This document shows, piece after piece, positions 27,644 to 36,722 of a DNA stretch of 64,000 nucleotides; position 1 is the stretch's first letter, and each line of letters begins with the position of its first letter. This DNA is from Flavobacterium geliluteum (lineage in GTDB: Bacteria; Bacteroidota; Bacteroidia; Flavobacteriales; Flavobacteriaceae), in contig NZ_JAGFBV010000001.1 of the NCBI RefSeq assembly GCF_017948595.1, positions 62,001 through 126,000 of the forward strand, written 5' to 3'. Both the position numbers and the translations under genes were made by a program. The notes under the pieces were generated by a model. That model made no database searches. It worked only from the letters and a program-made list of their open reading frames with translations, and had not been told where the DNA came from.

Positions 27644-27663
27644 CACTCGCTTAACCGCACTGA

Positions 27664-27734
27664 TGGTCTATGGTGTAATGGTAACACAACTGTTTTTGGT
27701 GCAGTCTTTCAAGGTTCGAGTCCTTGTAGACCAA
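27664..27734 (+). tRNA. tRNA-Gln (anticodon TTG)
   Basis: The acceptor arm TGGTCTA (27664-27670) pairs with TAGACCA (27727-27733), with discriminator A at 27734. The anticodon stem ACTGT/GCAGT encloses the loop TTTTGGT, giving anticodon TTG, which reads CAA. The T-arm GGTTCGAGTCC is canonical. The terminal CCA is not encoded (the next bases are CAT), so it must be added by the CCA-adding enzyme. A strong hairpin terminator follows at once. Confidence 0.95.
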
Positions 27735-27737
27735 CAT

Positions 27738-27767
27738 AAAAGCCTCTCAATTGAGAGGCTTTTTTTT
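27738..27767 (+). terminator. Intrinsic terminator after tRNA-Gln
   Basis: AAAAGCCTCTCAA (27738-27750) and TTGAGAGGCTTTT (27751-27763) form a perfect 13-base palindromic stem followed by more T. Confidence 0.9.
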
Positions 27768-27812
27768 ATGCAATAAATTTTCGATAATTAGAAAATCAAA
27801 AATTTGTTCTAT

Positions 27813-28637
27813 TTAAATTTTGAAAGTAATAACGGGTCTTACAGCATGATTTACCAGTCCTTCGCTAATGCTTCCGTTAAAAAAATGTGCAAAACCGGTT
27901 CTTCCGTGTGTGGACATCCCGATTATATCTGCATTGATGCTGTTCGAAAAGTTTAAAATTCCTTTTTCGATATTGGTATCGTTATAGATTTGCGTTGAAT
28001 AATTGGTTAAATTAAATTCTGAAACAAAATCACTCATTGCTTTCTCTGCCACATGTGTTGGTTTGAAGCTGTTAGGTGTGCAAATCATCACTAAATGTAG
28101 TTTTGTATCGAATAATTTTGTGAATTTTAATAGTTTTTCAAATGGTTTTTTGGTTTCTTCTGTAAAATCAGATGCGAAAACAACATTCTTTGGATCAAAG
28201 TTTGCGATGTCTTTTTTGATCACTAGAACAGGTATATCTGAATTTCGAACTACTTTCTCAGTATTCGATCCGATGAGTAATTCTTCAAGTCCAGAAGAGC
28301 CGTGAGATCCCATTACAATCAAATCTATATTGTGTTCTTTGCTAATTTGAGTGATTCCATGAATAGGTTTGTCTATTTTTGCAATTTCTGTTACAGGAAT
28401 GCCGTCTAAGAATGATTTGGATGCAATTTCGTCCAGCGTTTCGTTGGCTTTTTTCATAAAAAGCATGGTTTCCGGAATACTTGCGCCACCCAGGATTGCA
28501 TCGCTCATTTGACTTGGTAATTCAAGAATGTGTAAAATAACGATTTCTGCATCGTTTTTTTTTGCAATTTGTGCGGCTACTTTTAAAGCGTCTTCTGCGT
28601 GTTTAGAGAAGTCAGTGGGTACTAGAATTCGTTTCAT
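27813..28637 (-). CDS. Universal stress protein with two Usp domains
   Basis: The 274-residue protein contains two tandem Usp folds. The first (about residues 1-143) starts KRILVPTDFSKHAEDALKVA and keeps the ATP-binding pattern GSHGSSGLEELLIGSNTEKV. The second (about 150-274) has FASDFTEETKKPF and GMSTHGRTGFAHFFNGSISE, also close to the nucleotide-binding consensus. Such cytosolic proteins help survival under stress; the exact role is unknown. It is a single gene divergent from rimP. Confidence 0.92.
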   Translation of the reverse strand: MKRILVPTDFSKHAEDALKVAAQIAKKNDAEIVILHILELPSQMSDAILGGASIPETMLFMKKANETLDEIASKSFLDGIPVTEIAKIDKPIHGITQISKEHNIDLIVMGSHGSSGLEELLIGSNTEKVVRNSDIPVLVIKKDIANFDPKNVVFASDFTEETKKPFEKLLKFTKLFDTKLHLVMICTPNSFKPTHVAEKAMSDFVSEFNLTNYSTQIYNDTNIEKGILNFSNSINADIIGMSTHGRTGFAHFFNGSISEGLVNHAVRPVITFKI

Positions 28638-28720
28638 GGTTTTTGGGGTTAAATAATAAAAAATCTTTTGTTTTAATGCTACTATAAAGATAAGAAATAT
28701 TTTTAGAGCAATCTATTTAT

Positions 28721-28749
28721 TTTGATTTATAAAAAAAACACTATATTTG
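28721..28749 (+). promoter_or_regulatory. Promoter of the rimP-nusA-infB operon
   Basis: TTTG at 28721-28724, a 17-base gap and TATATTTG at 28742-28749 match the consensus closely. Transcription would begin near 28756, leaving a leader of roughly 55 bases before rimP. Confidence 0.8.
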
Positions 28750-28777
28750 CACCGTTATTTATTAAAATCTAAATAAT

Positions 28778-28803
28778 GAGGGGACTAAGTGTCCCCTCTT
28801 TTT
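28778..28803 (+). terminator. Terminator-like hairpin in the rimP-nusA-infB leader (candidate attenuator)
   Basis: GAGGGGAC (28778-28785) pairs perfectly with GTCCCCTC (28791-28798) around a 5-base loop and is followed directly by TTTTT (28799-28803). It has the full form of an intrinsic terminator. It lies between the promoter and the first gene, about 9 bases before the rimP ATG, so the operon can only be expressed by read-through or if the hairpin is controlled. NusA, encoded here, is a known termination factor, so feedback is an attractive but untested idea. Confidence 0.75.
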
Positions 28804-28811
28804 ATAAAATT

Positions 28812-29276
28812 ATGACATTTAAAGAAAAAGTAAACACATTAATAACTGAGGCTCTTTTAGAAAAGCCATCGATCTTTTTGATTGATTTGAGTATTTCAGA
28901 CTCATTCAAGATCAGTGTGGGGTTAGACGGAGATGAAGGAGTGGCGTTGCAGGATTGCATTGACATCAGTCGTGCCATCGAGAATAATCTGGATCGTGAA
29001 GAGCAGGATTTTTCTCTTGAAGTAGCATCTGTTGGAGTAGGGTCTCCATTGAAATTTACAAGACAATACATCAAAAATATTGGTAGAACATTGATTGTTA
29101 CTACAAATAGTGAAAAAATTGAAGCAGAATTGGTAGAAGCTAACGATGTTTTTATAATTTTGTCTTGGGAAGCAAGAGAACCGAAAAAAGTTGGAAAAGG
29201 AAAAGAAACAGTTCAAAAAAAGCAACAAATACCTTATACAGAAATTAAAGAGGCAATTGTTACAGTAACATTTTAA
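28812..29276 (+). CDS. rimP: Ribosome maturation factor RimP
   Basis: RimP assists late assembly of the 30S subunit. The 154-residue product has [25 protein letters not shown], then SRAIENNL and the [15 protein letters not shown] segment typical of the RimP N-terminal domain, and a C-terminal SH3-like part. An open frame extends up to 28776, but it runs through the leader hairpin, so I chose the ATG at 28812 ([10 protein letters not shown]). It is followed by nusA after 13 bases, the classic rimP-nusA-infB order. Confidence 0.95.
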   Translation: MTFKEKVNTLITEALLEKPSIFLIDLSISDSFKISVGLDGDEGVALQDCIDISRAIENNLDREEQDFSLEVASVGVGSPLKFTRQYIKNIGRTLIVTTNSEKIEAELVEANDVFIILSWEAREPKKVGKGKETVQKKQQIPYTEIKEAIVTVTF

Positions 29277-29289
29277 TTAAAGAATTCGC

Positions 29290-30537
29290 ATGGAAAATTT
29301 AGCATTAATCGATTCATTCTCAGAGTTTAAGGATAATAAACTTATTGATCGTGTAACGCTTATGGCAATTTTAGAGGACGTGTTTAGAAATGCATTAAAG
29401 AAAAAATACGGTTCTGATGATAACTTCGATATTATCATAAATCCTGATAAAGGAGATATGGAGATTTGGAGACGAAGAGTAATCGTTGCTGACGAAGATC
29501 TTGATTTTGAAAATGAAGAAATTACTTTAACAGAGGCAAGAATGATCGAAGCTGATTTTGAAATCGGTGAAGAAGTTTCTGAAGAGGTAAAATTGATTGA
29601 TTTAGGAAGAAGAGCTATTTTGGCTTTGCGTCAAAACTTAATATCTAAAATTCACGAACACGATAACACCAATCTTTACAAACAATTTAAAGACATTATC
29701 GGTGATATTTATACTGCCGAAGTACACCACGTACGTCCTAGAGTAGTTATCTTGGTAGATGATGAAGGAAACGAAATTGTGCTTCCAAAGGAGAAACAAA
29801 TTCCATCTGACTTTTTCCGTAAAGGAGATAACGTTCGCGGAATCATCGAAAGCGTAGAGTTAAAAGGAAACAAACCTCAGATTATTATGTCTAGAACTTC
29901 AGAAAAGTTCTTAGAGAAATTATTTGAACAAGAAATCCCGGAAGTATTTGACGGTTTGATTACTGTAAAAAATGTAGTGCGTATTCCTGGCGAAAAAGCA
30001 AAAGTAGCAGTCGATTCTTACGATGATAGAATTGATCCTGTTGGAGCTTGTGTAGGTATGAAAGGATCACGTATTCACGGAATTGTTCGTGAGTTAGGAA
30101 ACGAAAATATCGATGTCATCAATTATACCAGCAATATTCAATTGTTTATTACAAGAGCGTTAAGCCCTGCCAAAGTTTCTTCAATCAAAATTGATGAGGA
30201 AAATAAAAGAGCGGAAGTTTTCTTGAAATTAGAAGAAGTTTCTAAAGCAATTGGTAGAGGAGGTCACAATATCAAATTAGCGGGTCAGCTAACAGGTTAC
30301 GAGTTAGATGTTATCAGAGAAGGTGATGTTGCTAGTGGCGAGGACGACGACGTTGAATTAACTGAGTTTTCTGATGAAATTGAAGGCTGGGTGATCGAAG
30401 AGTTTGCAAAAATAGGTTTGGATACAGCTAGAAGTATCCTAAAACAAGAAGTAGAAGATTTAGTAAGAAGAACAGATTTAGAAGAGGAAACAATTCTTGA
30501 TGTTATGAAAATACTAAAAGAAGAGTTTGATAGCTAG
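29290..30537 (+). CDS. nusA: Transcription termination/antitermination factor NusA
   Basis: NusA binds RNA polymerase and nascent RNA, controlling pausing and termination. The 415-residue protein has the N-terminal polymerase-binding domain (VTLMAILEDVFRNALKKKYG), an S1-like region, a KH1 region with DPVGACVGMKGSRIHGIVRE, and a KH2 region with IGRGGHNIKLAGQLTGY. It ends soon after, without the C-terminal acidic repeats of E. coli NusA, the short form expected for this phylum. It lies in an operon with rimP and infB whose leader carries a terminator-like hairpin. Confidence 0.97.
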   Translation: MENLALIDSFSEFKDNKLIDRVTLMAILEDVFRNALKKKYGSDDNFDIIINPDKGDMEIWRRRVIVADEDLDFENEEITLTEARMIEADFEIGEEVSEEVKLIDLGRRAILALRQNLISKIHEHDNTNLYKQFKDIIGDIYTAEVHHVRPRVVILVDDEGNEIVLPKEKQIPSDFFRKGDNVRGIIESVELKGNKPQIIMSRTSEKFLEKLFEQEIPEVFDGLITVKNVVRIPGEKAKVAVDSYDDRIDPVGACVGMKGSRIHGIVRELGNENIDVINYTSNIQLFITRALSPAKVSSIKIDEENKRAEVFLKLEEVSKAIGRGGHNIKLAGQLTGYELDVIREGDVASGEDDDVELTEFSDEIEGWVIEEFAKIGLDTARSILKQEVEDLVRRTDLEEETILDVMKILKEEFDS

Positions 30538-30585
30538 TTATCTGCTCTAACAACACAACGAAAAAGGTAATAATAAAAAGGTTAT

Positions 30586-33450
30586 ATGTCTGAAGAGAGA
30601 GTAATAAGAATAAACAAGGTTTTAAGGGAATTAAATATTTCGTTAGAAAGAGCTGTTGATTATCTAAAAGATAAGGGAATTGCTATTGACGCAAATCCAA
30701 ATGCAAAAATTTCTGATAGCGAATTTAATATCCTACAAAGCCAATTTGCGGGCGATAAGGGGAATAAGGAAGCTTCTAAAGAAGTTGGAGAAGAGAAGAG
30801 AAAAGAGAAAGAAGCATTACGTGTTGAACGTGAGAAAGAAATTGAGGACAAACGCAGACAAGACGAAGAACGTCAGAAGCAGCAAGAAGTTATAAAAGCG
30901 AGAGCCGTTGTAACAGGACCTGTTCAAGTAGGTAAGATTGATCTAAATCCAAAAAAACCTGCAGTTGCTGTTGCGGCTGCCCAAGAACCAGCCAAGGTTG
31001 AAGAACCAAAAGTTGTGATTCAGCCAGAAGTCGAAAAGCCTGTTCAAAAAGAAGAGGTAAAAGCAGAAGTTCCTGCGACTCCTCAAGACAAAGTAGAAAA
31101 ACCTATTATTACTGAGAAAAAAGAAGTAAAAGTGGCGTCTCCAAAAGTAGCTCCTGAACCAGTTGTGTCAACTGATCCAGGAACTGCAGAAGAAACGATT
31201 ACTACGCAATATCAAAAATTATCTGGAACTACTCTTACGGGTCAAACAATTGATTTATCTCAATTTAATAAACCTAAGAAAAAGAAAGAAGATCCAAAGA
31301 TAACTCCAAATAAACTTGGAGCACAAGGTGCAAACAATAACGCTAACAAAAATAAGCGTAAAAGAATTGCTCCTAAGCCAGGCGCTCCGGGTGCGCCAAA
31401 ACCTGCGACAGCAAATGCGCCGGGAACTCCAAACCCAAATAAAATTACACCAAATACAGGTGGAGGTGGTTTTAATGCGAATAGAAGTGCAAGACCTGGT
31501 TTTGTAAAAGGAAACCGTCCTGCAATTGTTGCAAAAGTAGAGCCTACCGAAGAGGAAGTAAAAAACCAAATTAGAGAAACTCTTGAAAAACTTCAAGGTA
31601 AAGGCGGTAAATCAAAAGCGGCCAAATACAGAAGAGATAAAAGAGATACGCACCGTCAGAAATCTGATGAAGAGCAAAGAGCACTTGATGAAGGAAGTAA
31701 AACTATTAAAGTTACAGAATTTGTTACAGTAGGTGAAATCGCTATCATGATGGATGTGCCAATTACGAAAGTGATTGGAACTTGTATGTCACTTGGAATC
31801 ATGGTTACCATGAACCAACGTTTGGATGCAGAAACGTTAACTATTGTAGCGGATGAATTTGGTTACGAAGTTGAGTTTATAACTGTAGATATCGAAGAAG
31901 CTATCGAAGTTGTTGCTGATAAAGAAGAAGATTTAGTATTTAGAGCGCCAATTGTTACTGTAATGGGTCACGTCGATCACGGTAAAACATCTTTACTGGA
32001 TTATATTCGTAAAGAAAATGTTATCGCAGGTGAGTCGGGAGGTATTACACAGCACATTGGAGCTTACGGAGTAACTTTGGATAACGGTCAAAAAATAGCA
32101 TTTTTAGATACACCGGGTCACGAAGCGTTTACAGCGATGCGTGCACGTGGAGCACAAGTTACCGATATTGCCATTATTGTAATTGCTGCGGATGATGATA
32201 TCATGCCACAAACAAAAGAGGCAATTAGCCATGCTCAAGCAGCTGGTGTTCCAATTATTTTTGCCATCAATAAAATTGATAAACCAAACTCTAACGTTGA
32301 AAAGATAAAAGAGAAATTGGCAGGTATGAATTTACTTGTTGAGGATTGGGGTGGAAAAATTCAATCGCATGATATTTCTGCAAAAGTAGGAACAGGTGTG
32401 AAAGAATTATTAGAAAAAGTATTATTAGAAGCTGAAATTTTAGATTTAAAATCGAATCCAAATAAAGCGGCTCAAGGAACAGTTGTTGAGGCTTTCTTGG
32501 ATAAAGGAAAAGGATATGTGTCTACTATTTTAGTACAACATGGTACTTTAAAAGTTGGAGATTACATGTTGGCAGGGAAACATCATGGTAAGATCAAAGC
32601 AATGCATGACGAAAGAGGGCATATAGTTCTTCAAGCTGGTCCTTCGACTCCGGTATCTGTTTTAGGTTTAGATGGTGCTGCAACAGCGGGAGATAAATTT
32701 AATGTTTTTGAAGACGAAAAAGAAGCGAAACAAATTGCATCTAAACGTTCTCAATTAATGCGTGAGCAATCTGTACGTACACAACGTCATATTACGCTTG
32801 ACGAAATTGGTCGTCGTATTGCACTTGGTCAGTTTAAAGAGTTGAACGTAATCCTTAAAGGAGACGTTGATGGATCTGTAGAAGCATTATCAGATTCGTT
32901 CTCTAAACTTTCTACAGAAGAAATTCAAATTAATATCATACACAAAGGTGTTGGAGCAATTACAGAGACTGACGTTATGTTGGCTTCTGCCTCTGATGCG
33001 ATTATTATCGGATTTAACGTTCGTCCAGCCGGAAATGCCAGACAATTGGCAGATAAGGAAGAAATCGATATCCGTTATTATTCTATTATATACGCAGCTA
33101 TCGATGACTTAAAAGATGCGATGGAAGGAATGTTAGCTCCGGAGATGAAAGAAGAAATTCTTGGAACTGCTGAAATTCGTGAGATTTTCAAAATTTCTAA
33201 AGTAGGTTCTATTGCCGGATGTATGGTGATGGATGGTAAGATTATGAGAACTTCTAAAATTAGAGTTATTAGAGAAGGAGTTGTAGTGCATACTGGAGAC
33301 CTTATCGCTTTAAAACGTTTCAAAGACGACGTAAAAGAAGTTTCTAAAGGTTACGATTGTGGTATTCAAATAAAAGGTTATAACGACATCGAAGAAAGAG
33401 ATGTTATTGAAGCTTATCACGAAGTTGCTATCAAAAAGAAATTGAAATAA
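30586..33450 (+). CDS. infB: Translation initiation factor IF-2
   Basis: IF-2 is the GTPase that positions initiator tRNA on the ribosome. The 954-residue protein begins with an IF2_N fold ([20 protein letters not shown]). It then has a long low-complexity linker (residues about 60-330) rich in Lys, Glu, Ala and Pro, and the G domain with [18 protein letters not shown] near 460, [18 protein letters not shown], and INKIDKP. The C-terminal domains end in the standard [18 protein letters not shown] region. A terminator follows at 33470. Confidence 0.98.
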   Translation: MSEERVIRINKVLRELNISLERAVDYLKDKGIAIDANPNAKISDSEFNILQSQFAGDKGNKEASKEVGEEKRKEKEALRVEREKEIEDKRRQDEERQKQQEVIKARAVVTGPVQVGKIDLNPKKPAVAVAAAQEPAKVEEPKVVIQPEVEKPVQKEEVKAEVPATPQDKVEKPIITEKKEVKVASPKVAPEPVVSTDPGTAEETITTQYQKLSGTTLTGQTIDLSQFNKPKKKKEDPKITPNKLGAQGANNNANKNKRKRIAPKPGAPGAPKPATANAPGTPNPNKITPNTGGGGFNANRSARPGFVKGNRPAIVAKVEPTEEEVKNQIRETLEKLQGKGGKSKAAKYRRDKRDTHRQKSDEEQRALDEGSKTIKVTEFVTVGEIAIMMDVPITKVIGTCMSLGIMVTMNQRLDAETLTIVADEFGYEVEFITVDIEEAIEVVADKEEDLVFRAPIVTVMGHVDHGKTSLLDYIRKENVIAGESGGITQHIGAYGVTLDNGQKIAFLDTPGHEAFTAMRARGAQVTDIAIIVIAADDDIMPQTKEAISHAQAAGVPIIFAINKIDKPNSNVEKIKEKLAGMNLLVEDWGGKIQSHDISAKVGTGVKELLEKVLLEAEILDLKSNPNKAAQGTVVEAFLDKGKGYVSTILVQHGTLKVGDYMLAGKHHGKIKAMHDERGHIVLQAGPSTPVSVLGLDGAATAGDKFNVFEDEKEAKQIASKRSQLMREQSVRTQRHITLDEIGRRIALGQFKELNVILKGDVDGSVEALSDSFSKLSTEEIQINIIHKGVGAITETDVMLASASDAIIIGFNVRPAGNARQLADKEEIDIRYYSIIYAAIDDLKDAMEGMLAPEMKEEILGTAEIREIFKISKVGSIAGCMVMDGKIMRTSKIRVIREGVVVHTGDLIALKRFKDDVKEVSKGYDCGIQIKGYNDIEERDVIEAYHEVAIKKKLK

Positions 33451-33469
33451 AATTCAATATTTATATTTT

Positions 33470-33499
33470 AAAGTCCCATCGAAAGTTGGGACTTTTTTT
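33470..33499 (+). terminator. Intrinsic terminator after infB
   Basis: AAAGTCCCA (33470-33478) pairs with TGGGACTTT (33487-33495), followed by T residues, 20 bases past the infB stop. Confidence 0.88.
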
Positions 33500-33604
33500 A
33501 TTGGGATACACGATAAAAATTTCAGTTTCCTTTGTTGATTGTGGTTGAAATAATATGTTATTTGTTTTAAATTTTATATTATTTTTGATAAAAAATATTT
33601 GTTT

Positions 33605-34117
33605 ATGAAACCATTCCTATACTCAGTTCTTTTGTCGATCTGTATGTCAACTGTTTCCTTCTCACAAGAAGGTGAAGATATAAAAGTTGCTCCGCCAGCG
33701 GGTAATGCTTTGGTTGGTGATTATTACGGTGCCGATGTTAACAAAGTATCAGAAGAGAAAGCAATCTCTGTCGAAAAATTAGAAAGTAAGTTAGAAAGCA
33801 CCAGTAAAGCAGAAAATGTTGTGGTAAAAGGTCTGGTGACCGATGTTTGTCCTAAGAAAGGATGTTGGCTTACTATTAAGACAGAAGACGGTTCTCCTTT
33901 CTTTGTAAAAATGAAGGATTATGCTTTTTTTGTTCCAACGGCTTTAAAAGGAAAACATGTGGTTTTAGAAGGTGTTGCTGAGAAGAAAATCACCTCTGTT
34001 AAAGAATTGAAACATTATGCAAAAGATGCTAAAAAAACAAAGGCGGAAATAGATGCTATTACGGCTCCAAAAGAAGAAATTAGTTTTCTAGCGGATGGAA
34101 TTAAAGTGGTAAATTAA
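33605..34117 (+). CDS. DUF4920-type exported protein
   Basis: The 170-residue product starts with a signal peptide (MKPFLYSVLLSICMSTVSFS) and continues with a domain I recognise as DUF4920: VKGLVTDVCPKKGCWLTIKT and VFFVKMKDYAFFVP-like residues, an OB-fold-like pattern with a paired Cys (CPKKGC). The function is unknown; a periplasmic location is likely, and the CxxxxC pair could bind metal or form a disulfide. The frame begins at a TTG six bases earlier, but the ATG at 33605 gives a clean signal peptide. TATTTTTG at 33580-33587 is a probable -7 element. Confidence 0.82.
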   Translation: MKPFLYSVLLSICMSTVSFSQEGEDIKVAPPAGNALVGDYYGADVNKVSEEKAISVEKLESKLESTSKAENVVVKGLVTDVCPKKGCWLTIKTEDGSPFFVKMKDYAFFVPTALKGKHVVLEGVAEKKITSVKELKHYAKDAKKTKAEIDAITAPKEEISFLADGIKVVN

Positions 34118-34156
34118 GTTTGCTGAAAATATAGCTGCTTTAAAAATTACAACATG

Positions 34157-34185
34157 AAGTCTCAACAAAAGTTGGGGCTTTTTTT
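34157..34185 (+). terminator. Intrinsic terminator after the DUF4920 gene
   Basis: AAGTCTCAAC pairs with GTTGGGGCTT (10 bp including G-U pairs) around AAAA, followed by T residues. Confidence 0.75.
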
Positions 34186-34296
34186 GCTTTAAAGTAAATC
34201 GATCATTTTCGAAGTTTAGTAATTCCATCGATTTATGAAATAAGAAAAATGATACAATTAAATGTACATTTGTTTGACTCTTGAATCATATTAAAA

Positions 34297-34682
34297 ATGA
34301 AGAAATTATCTTTTTTGAATTAAAAGAAAGATTAATTCTGTCGTAGATAAAATGATAAAAGAGCAGGATGTTAAATTTAATTATTATAAAAAAATATAAA
34401 TTTATCGTTTTAGTTTTTATTTTAAATTTTTTACAACAGATGAAGAATACTACTCTTTTAGAACCTAAAATCTAGAAGGCGATTCATTTTATATTAAAAC
34501 AGTTGTATTTCCGTATTTGGCAGTTGAGACAGATTATATTGCTATTTAGGATAAAAAAGAAAATAATAGATTTTTATTTAATGATGGATGCAAGACTTCT
34601 GTTTGATTGTGTAGGAAAAGGGAGTGAAAGGTACAAGCGAATACGGAAAGAGCTAAGTAATATAAAAAATAAATTAGTTTAG
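34297..34682 (+). pseudogene. Decayed gene with several stops and a frameshift
   Basis: An intact-looking -7 element (TACATTTG, 34265-34272) and an ATG at 34297 are followed by a broken frame: the ATG frame stops after 8 codons. A second frame then reads protein-like sequence (INSVVDKMIKEQDVKFNYYKKI, then FFTTDEEYYSFRT, NLEGDSFYIKTVVFPYLAVE, DKKENNRFLFNDGCKTSV) interrupted by stop codons. After a further shift near 34595, LFDCVGKGSERYKRIRKELS runs to a stop at 34682. This is the pattern of a recently decayed gene for a small protein. I do not recognise the family. It is followed by a terminator shared with the SPOR gene. Confidence 0.7.
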
Positions 34683-34708
34683 GTTCTAAAAGCTGAAATT
34701 TTGCATAT

Positions 34709-34740
34709 AAAAAATGCCACTCATAAAAGTGGCATTTTTT
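34709..34740. terminator. Bidirectional terminator between the pseudogene and the SPOR gene
   Basis: AAAAAATGCCACT (34709-34721) pairs with AGTGGCATTTTTT (34728-34740) around a 6-base loop. Confidence 0.9.
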
Positions 34741-34756
34741 ATATGTTATGAGGATA

Positions 34757-35146
34757 TTATTTTGAAGGTTTTAGAAGAAAAACACTTTTATATCTTTTTT
34801 TAATTTCGATCAAATTGCGTTCGGCTTCGATTCGGGTTTTAAAATTTCCCACCATAACTTTATAGTTCGGAGTATTAAAAATTATTGTTCCATCGATATC
34901 GCTAAATTCTCTTTTAAAGTCTGCTAACGTTTTTTTTGCTTCCTCGCTTTTGCCACTAAATATTTGAATTTTATATGTTTCATTTGTATTTATTGACGTG
35001 TTAATTTTGCGTTTATCATTCAATAATTGTTCAAATTTAGGATCTTGGTTTACTGTTAAATTTTGGTCTTGTGCATTAATATTGTATGCTAAAGTGAACA
35101 TTGTTAATGTAAAGAAAACTCTGCTAGATGGGGTTAAAATTCTCAT
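34757..35146 (-). CDS. Exported SPOR-domain protein
   Basis: The 129-residue product has a signal peptide (MRILTPSSRVFFTLTMFTLA then YNINAQ) and a C-terminal SPOR domain (about residues 55-128: YKIQIFSGKSEEAKKTLADF, then YKVMVGNFKTRIEAE). SPOR domains bind denuded glycan strands of peptidoglycan, often at division sites. The longer frame to 35167 starts at a TTG that lies inside TATTTTTG (minus strand, 35165-35172), which is the probable -7 element, so I chose the ATG at 35146. It is divergent from the act-cox cluster. Confidence 0.9.
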   Translation of the reverse strand: MRILTPSSRVFFTLTMFTLAYNINAQDQNLTVNQDPKFEQLLNDKRKINTSINTNETYKIQIFSGKSEEAKKTLADFKREFSDIDGTIIFNTPNYKVMVGNFKTRIEAERNLIEIKKRYKSVFLLKPSK

Positions 35147-35364
35147 AATGTGATGGTTTTTGTGCAAAAATAGTATTTAAAGTCTGTTTGTAAAATTTTA
35201 ATATTATTTAGAATTAATATAAATTGATATTTAAGAGTATTTTAAGGTTTTAAGAATAGTTCATAAGTCGTATTTTTGTCCAAGTTTTAAAAGAAGGTAT
35301 TGTTTTTTTGTTCATTTGTTACAGAAAAAATCATACCAAAAATTAGTAGATAATTTTATACTAT

Positions 35365-36690
35365 ATGAAAAAGGTGGGTAACCATAATTCGATCTCAAGA
35401 AAATTGCTGTTTAGCTTATCGCTAACGTTTATTTTCTCCCTAACTTCATTTGCTCAAGAAGCTGCTGCTCCGGCAGCCCCTGATGCTGCTGCTCCTGCTG
35501 CAACTACAGGTGGTGATCCAGTAAAAGGGAAAGAACTTTTTAATGCAAATTGCGCTGCATGTCACAAATTAGATGCCAAATCAACGGGTCCTGCTTTAAG
35601 AGGAGTTGCTGCTAAGCATGATATGGCGTGGATCTACAAGTGGGTTCACAACAGCTCTGAAATGATTAAGTCAGGAGACGCTGTTGCAGTAAAATTGTTT
35701 GAGGAATATAACAAGTCTGTCATGACTGCTTTTCCTCAATTGTCAGAAGGTGATATTGATAATATTATCGCTTATACTTCAGAAGTTAAAGCTGAGCCTG
35801 TTGCAATGACTTCGGCTACTCCTCCAGATACTAAAGTTCAAGGTGGAGGTGTTTCGAATAATATTATTTTAGGTGCTCTAGCGCTTGTGATGGCTATTTT
35901 GGTTGTGATGTTGTTCATGGTGAACAAAGTTTTAACCAAGGTTGCGAGTAAAAATGGTATTGAGGTTGCTCCCAAAGCACCTACAACTCCAATTTGGAAA
36001 GCTTTTGCTAGAAATCAATTTTTAGTACTGGTAACATCTATATTTTTGCTTCTTGCTAGTGGATATTTTGTTTATGGATACTTGATGCAAGTGGGTGTGG
36101 ATCAAAACTATGAGCCAATTCAGCCAATTCATTATTCTCACAAGATTCACGCTGGAGACAACGAGATCAATTGTAAGTATTGTCACTCTGCTGCTCGTGT
36201 TAGTAAAAATGCTGGTATTCCTTCTTTAAATATTTGTATGAACTGTCATAAAAACATTGCTGAGGTTGCTGAAACTACTGCTACTCCTGAGTACAGTAAA
36301 GCATTCTATGATGGTGAAATTCAAAAATTATATGATGCTGTTGGATGGGATAAGGCAACACAAACTTATACCGGAAAAACACAGCCTGTAAAATGGGTTC
36401 GTATTCATAATTTGCCTGATTTCGTATATTTTAACCACTCACAACACGTATCTGTTGCAGGTGTTGAATGTCAGACTTGTCACGGTCCGGTTGAAGAGTT
36501 TGAAATCATGAAGCAATATTCTAAATTAACAATGGGATGGTGTATTGATTGCCATAGAAAAACCGATGTTAAGATGGAAGGAAATGCATACTATGATAAA
36601 ATTCATGCTGAACTTTCTAAAAAATACGGTGTAGAAAAATTGACTGCAGCGCAAATGGGAGGTTTAGAATGCGGCAAATGCCACTATTAA
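35365..36690 (+). CDS. actA: Alternative complex III subunit ActA with an N-terminal cytochrome c domain
   Basis: ActA is the multiheme cytochrome c subunit of alternative complex III, which passes electrons from quinol toward the oxidase. This 441-residue form has a hydrophobic N-terminal signal or anchor (residues 12-31) and a mono-heme cytochrome c domain with CAACH at 63-67. Two membrane segments lie near 168-187 and 219-238. The C-terminal pentaheme region has CKYCH (270-274), CMNCH (291-295), CQTCH, CIDCH and CGKCH at the end, giving six heme sites in all. TATTTTTG at 35271-35278 is the likely -7 element of the whole act-cox cluster. Confidence 0.92.
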   Translation: MKKVGNHNSISRKLLFSLSLTFIFSLTSFAQEAAAPAAPDAAAPAATTGGDPVKGKELFNANCAACHKLDAKSTGPALRGVAAKHDMAWIYKWVHNSSEMIKSGDAVAVKLFEEYNKSVMTAFPQLSEGDIDNIIAYTSEVKAEPVAMTSATPPDTKVQGGGVSNNIILGALALVMAILVVMLFMVNKVLTKVASKNGIEVAPKAPTTPIWKAFARNQFLVLVTSIFLLLASGYFVYGYLMQVGVDQNYEPIQPIHYSHKIHAGDNEINCKYCHSAARVSKNAGIPSLNICMNCHKNIAEVAETTATPEYSKAFYDGEIQKLYDAVGWDKATQTYTGKTQPVKWVRIHNLPDFVYFNHSQHVSVAGVECQTCHGPVEEFEIMKQYSKLTMGWCIDCHRKTDVKMEGNAYYDKIHAELSKKYGVEKLTAAQMGGLECGKCHY

Positions 36691-36722
36691 TCGAATTATT
36701 AAGATTTTAATATTTATATAAA

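Noticed and set aside
27412-27654. 80-residue open frame upstream of tRNA-Gln
   Set aside because: The translation is Lys/Phe-rich with no domain, it overlaps the 5' end of the GT117-type gene and it contains the tRNA promoter.
28776-28811. Upstream extension of rimP
   Set aside because: The extra codons lie in the leader hairpin; the ATG at 28812 gives the normal RimP N-terminus.
34369-34476. Short frame with one hydrophobic segment inside the 34297-34682 region
   Set aside because: The 35-codon frame is out of phase with the readable protein pattern of the decayed gene and has no support of its own.
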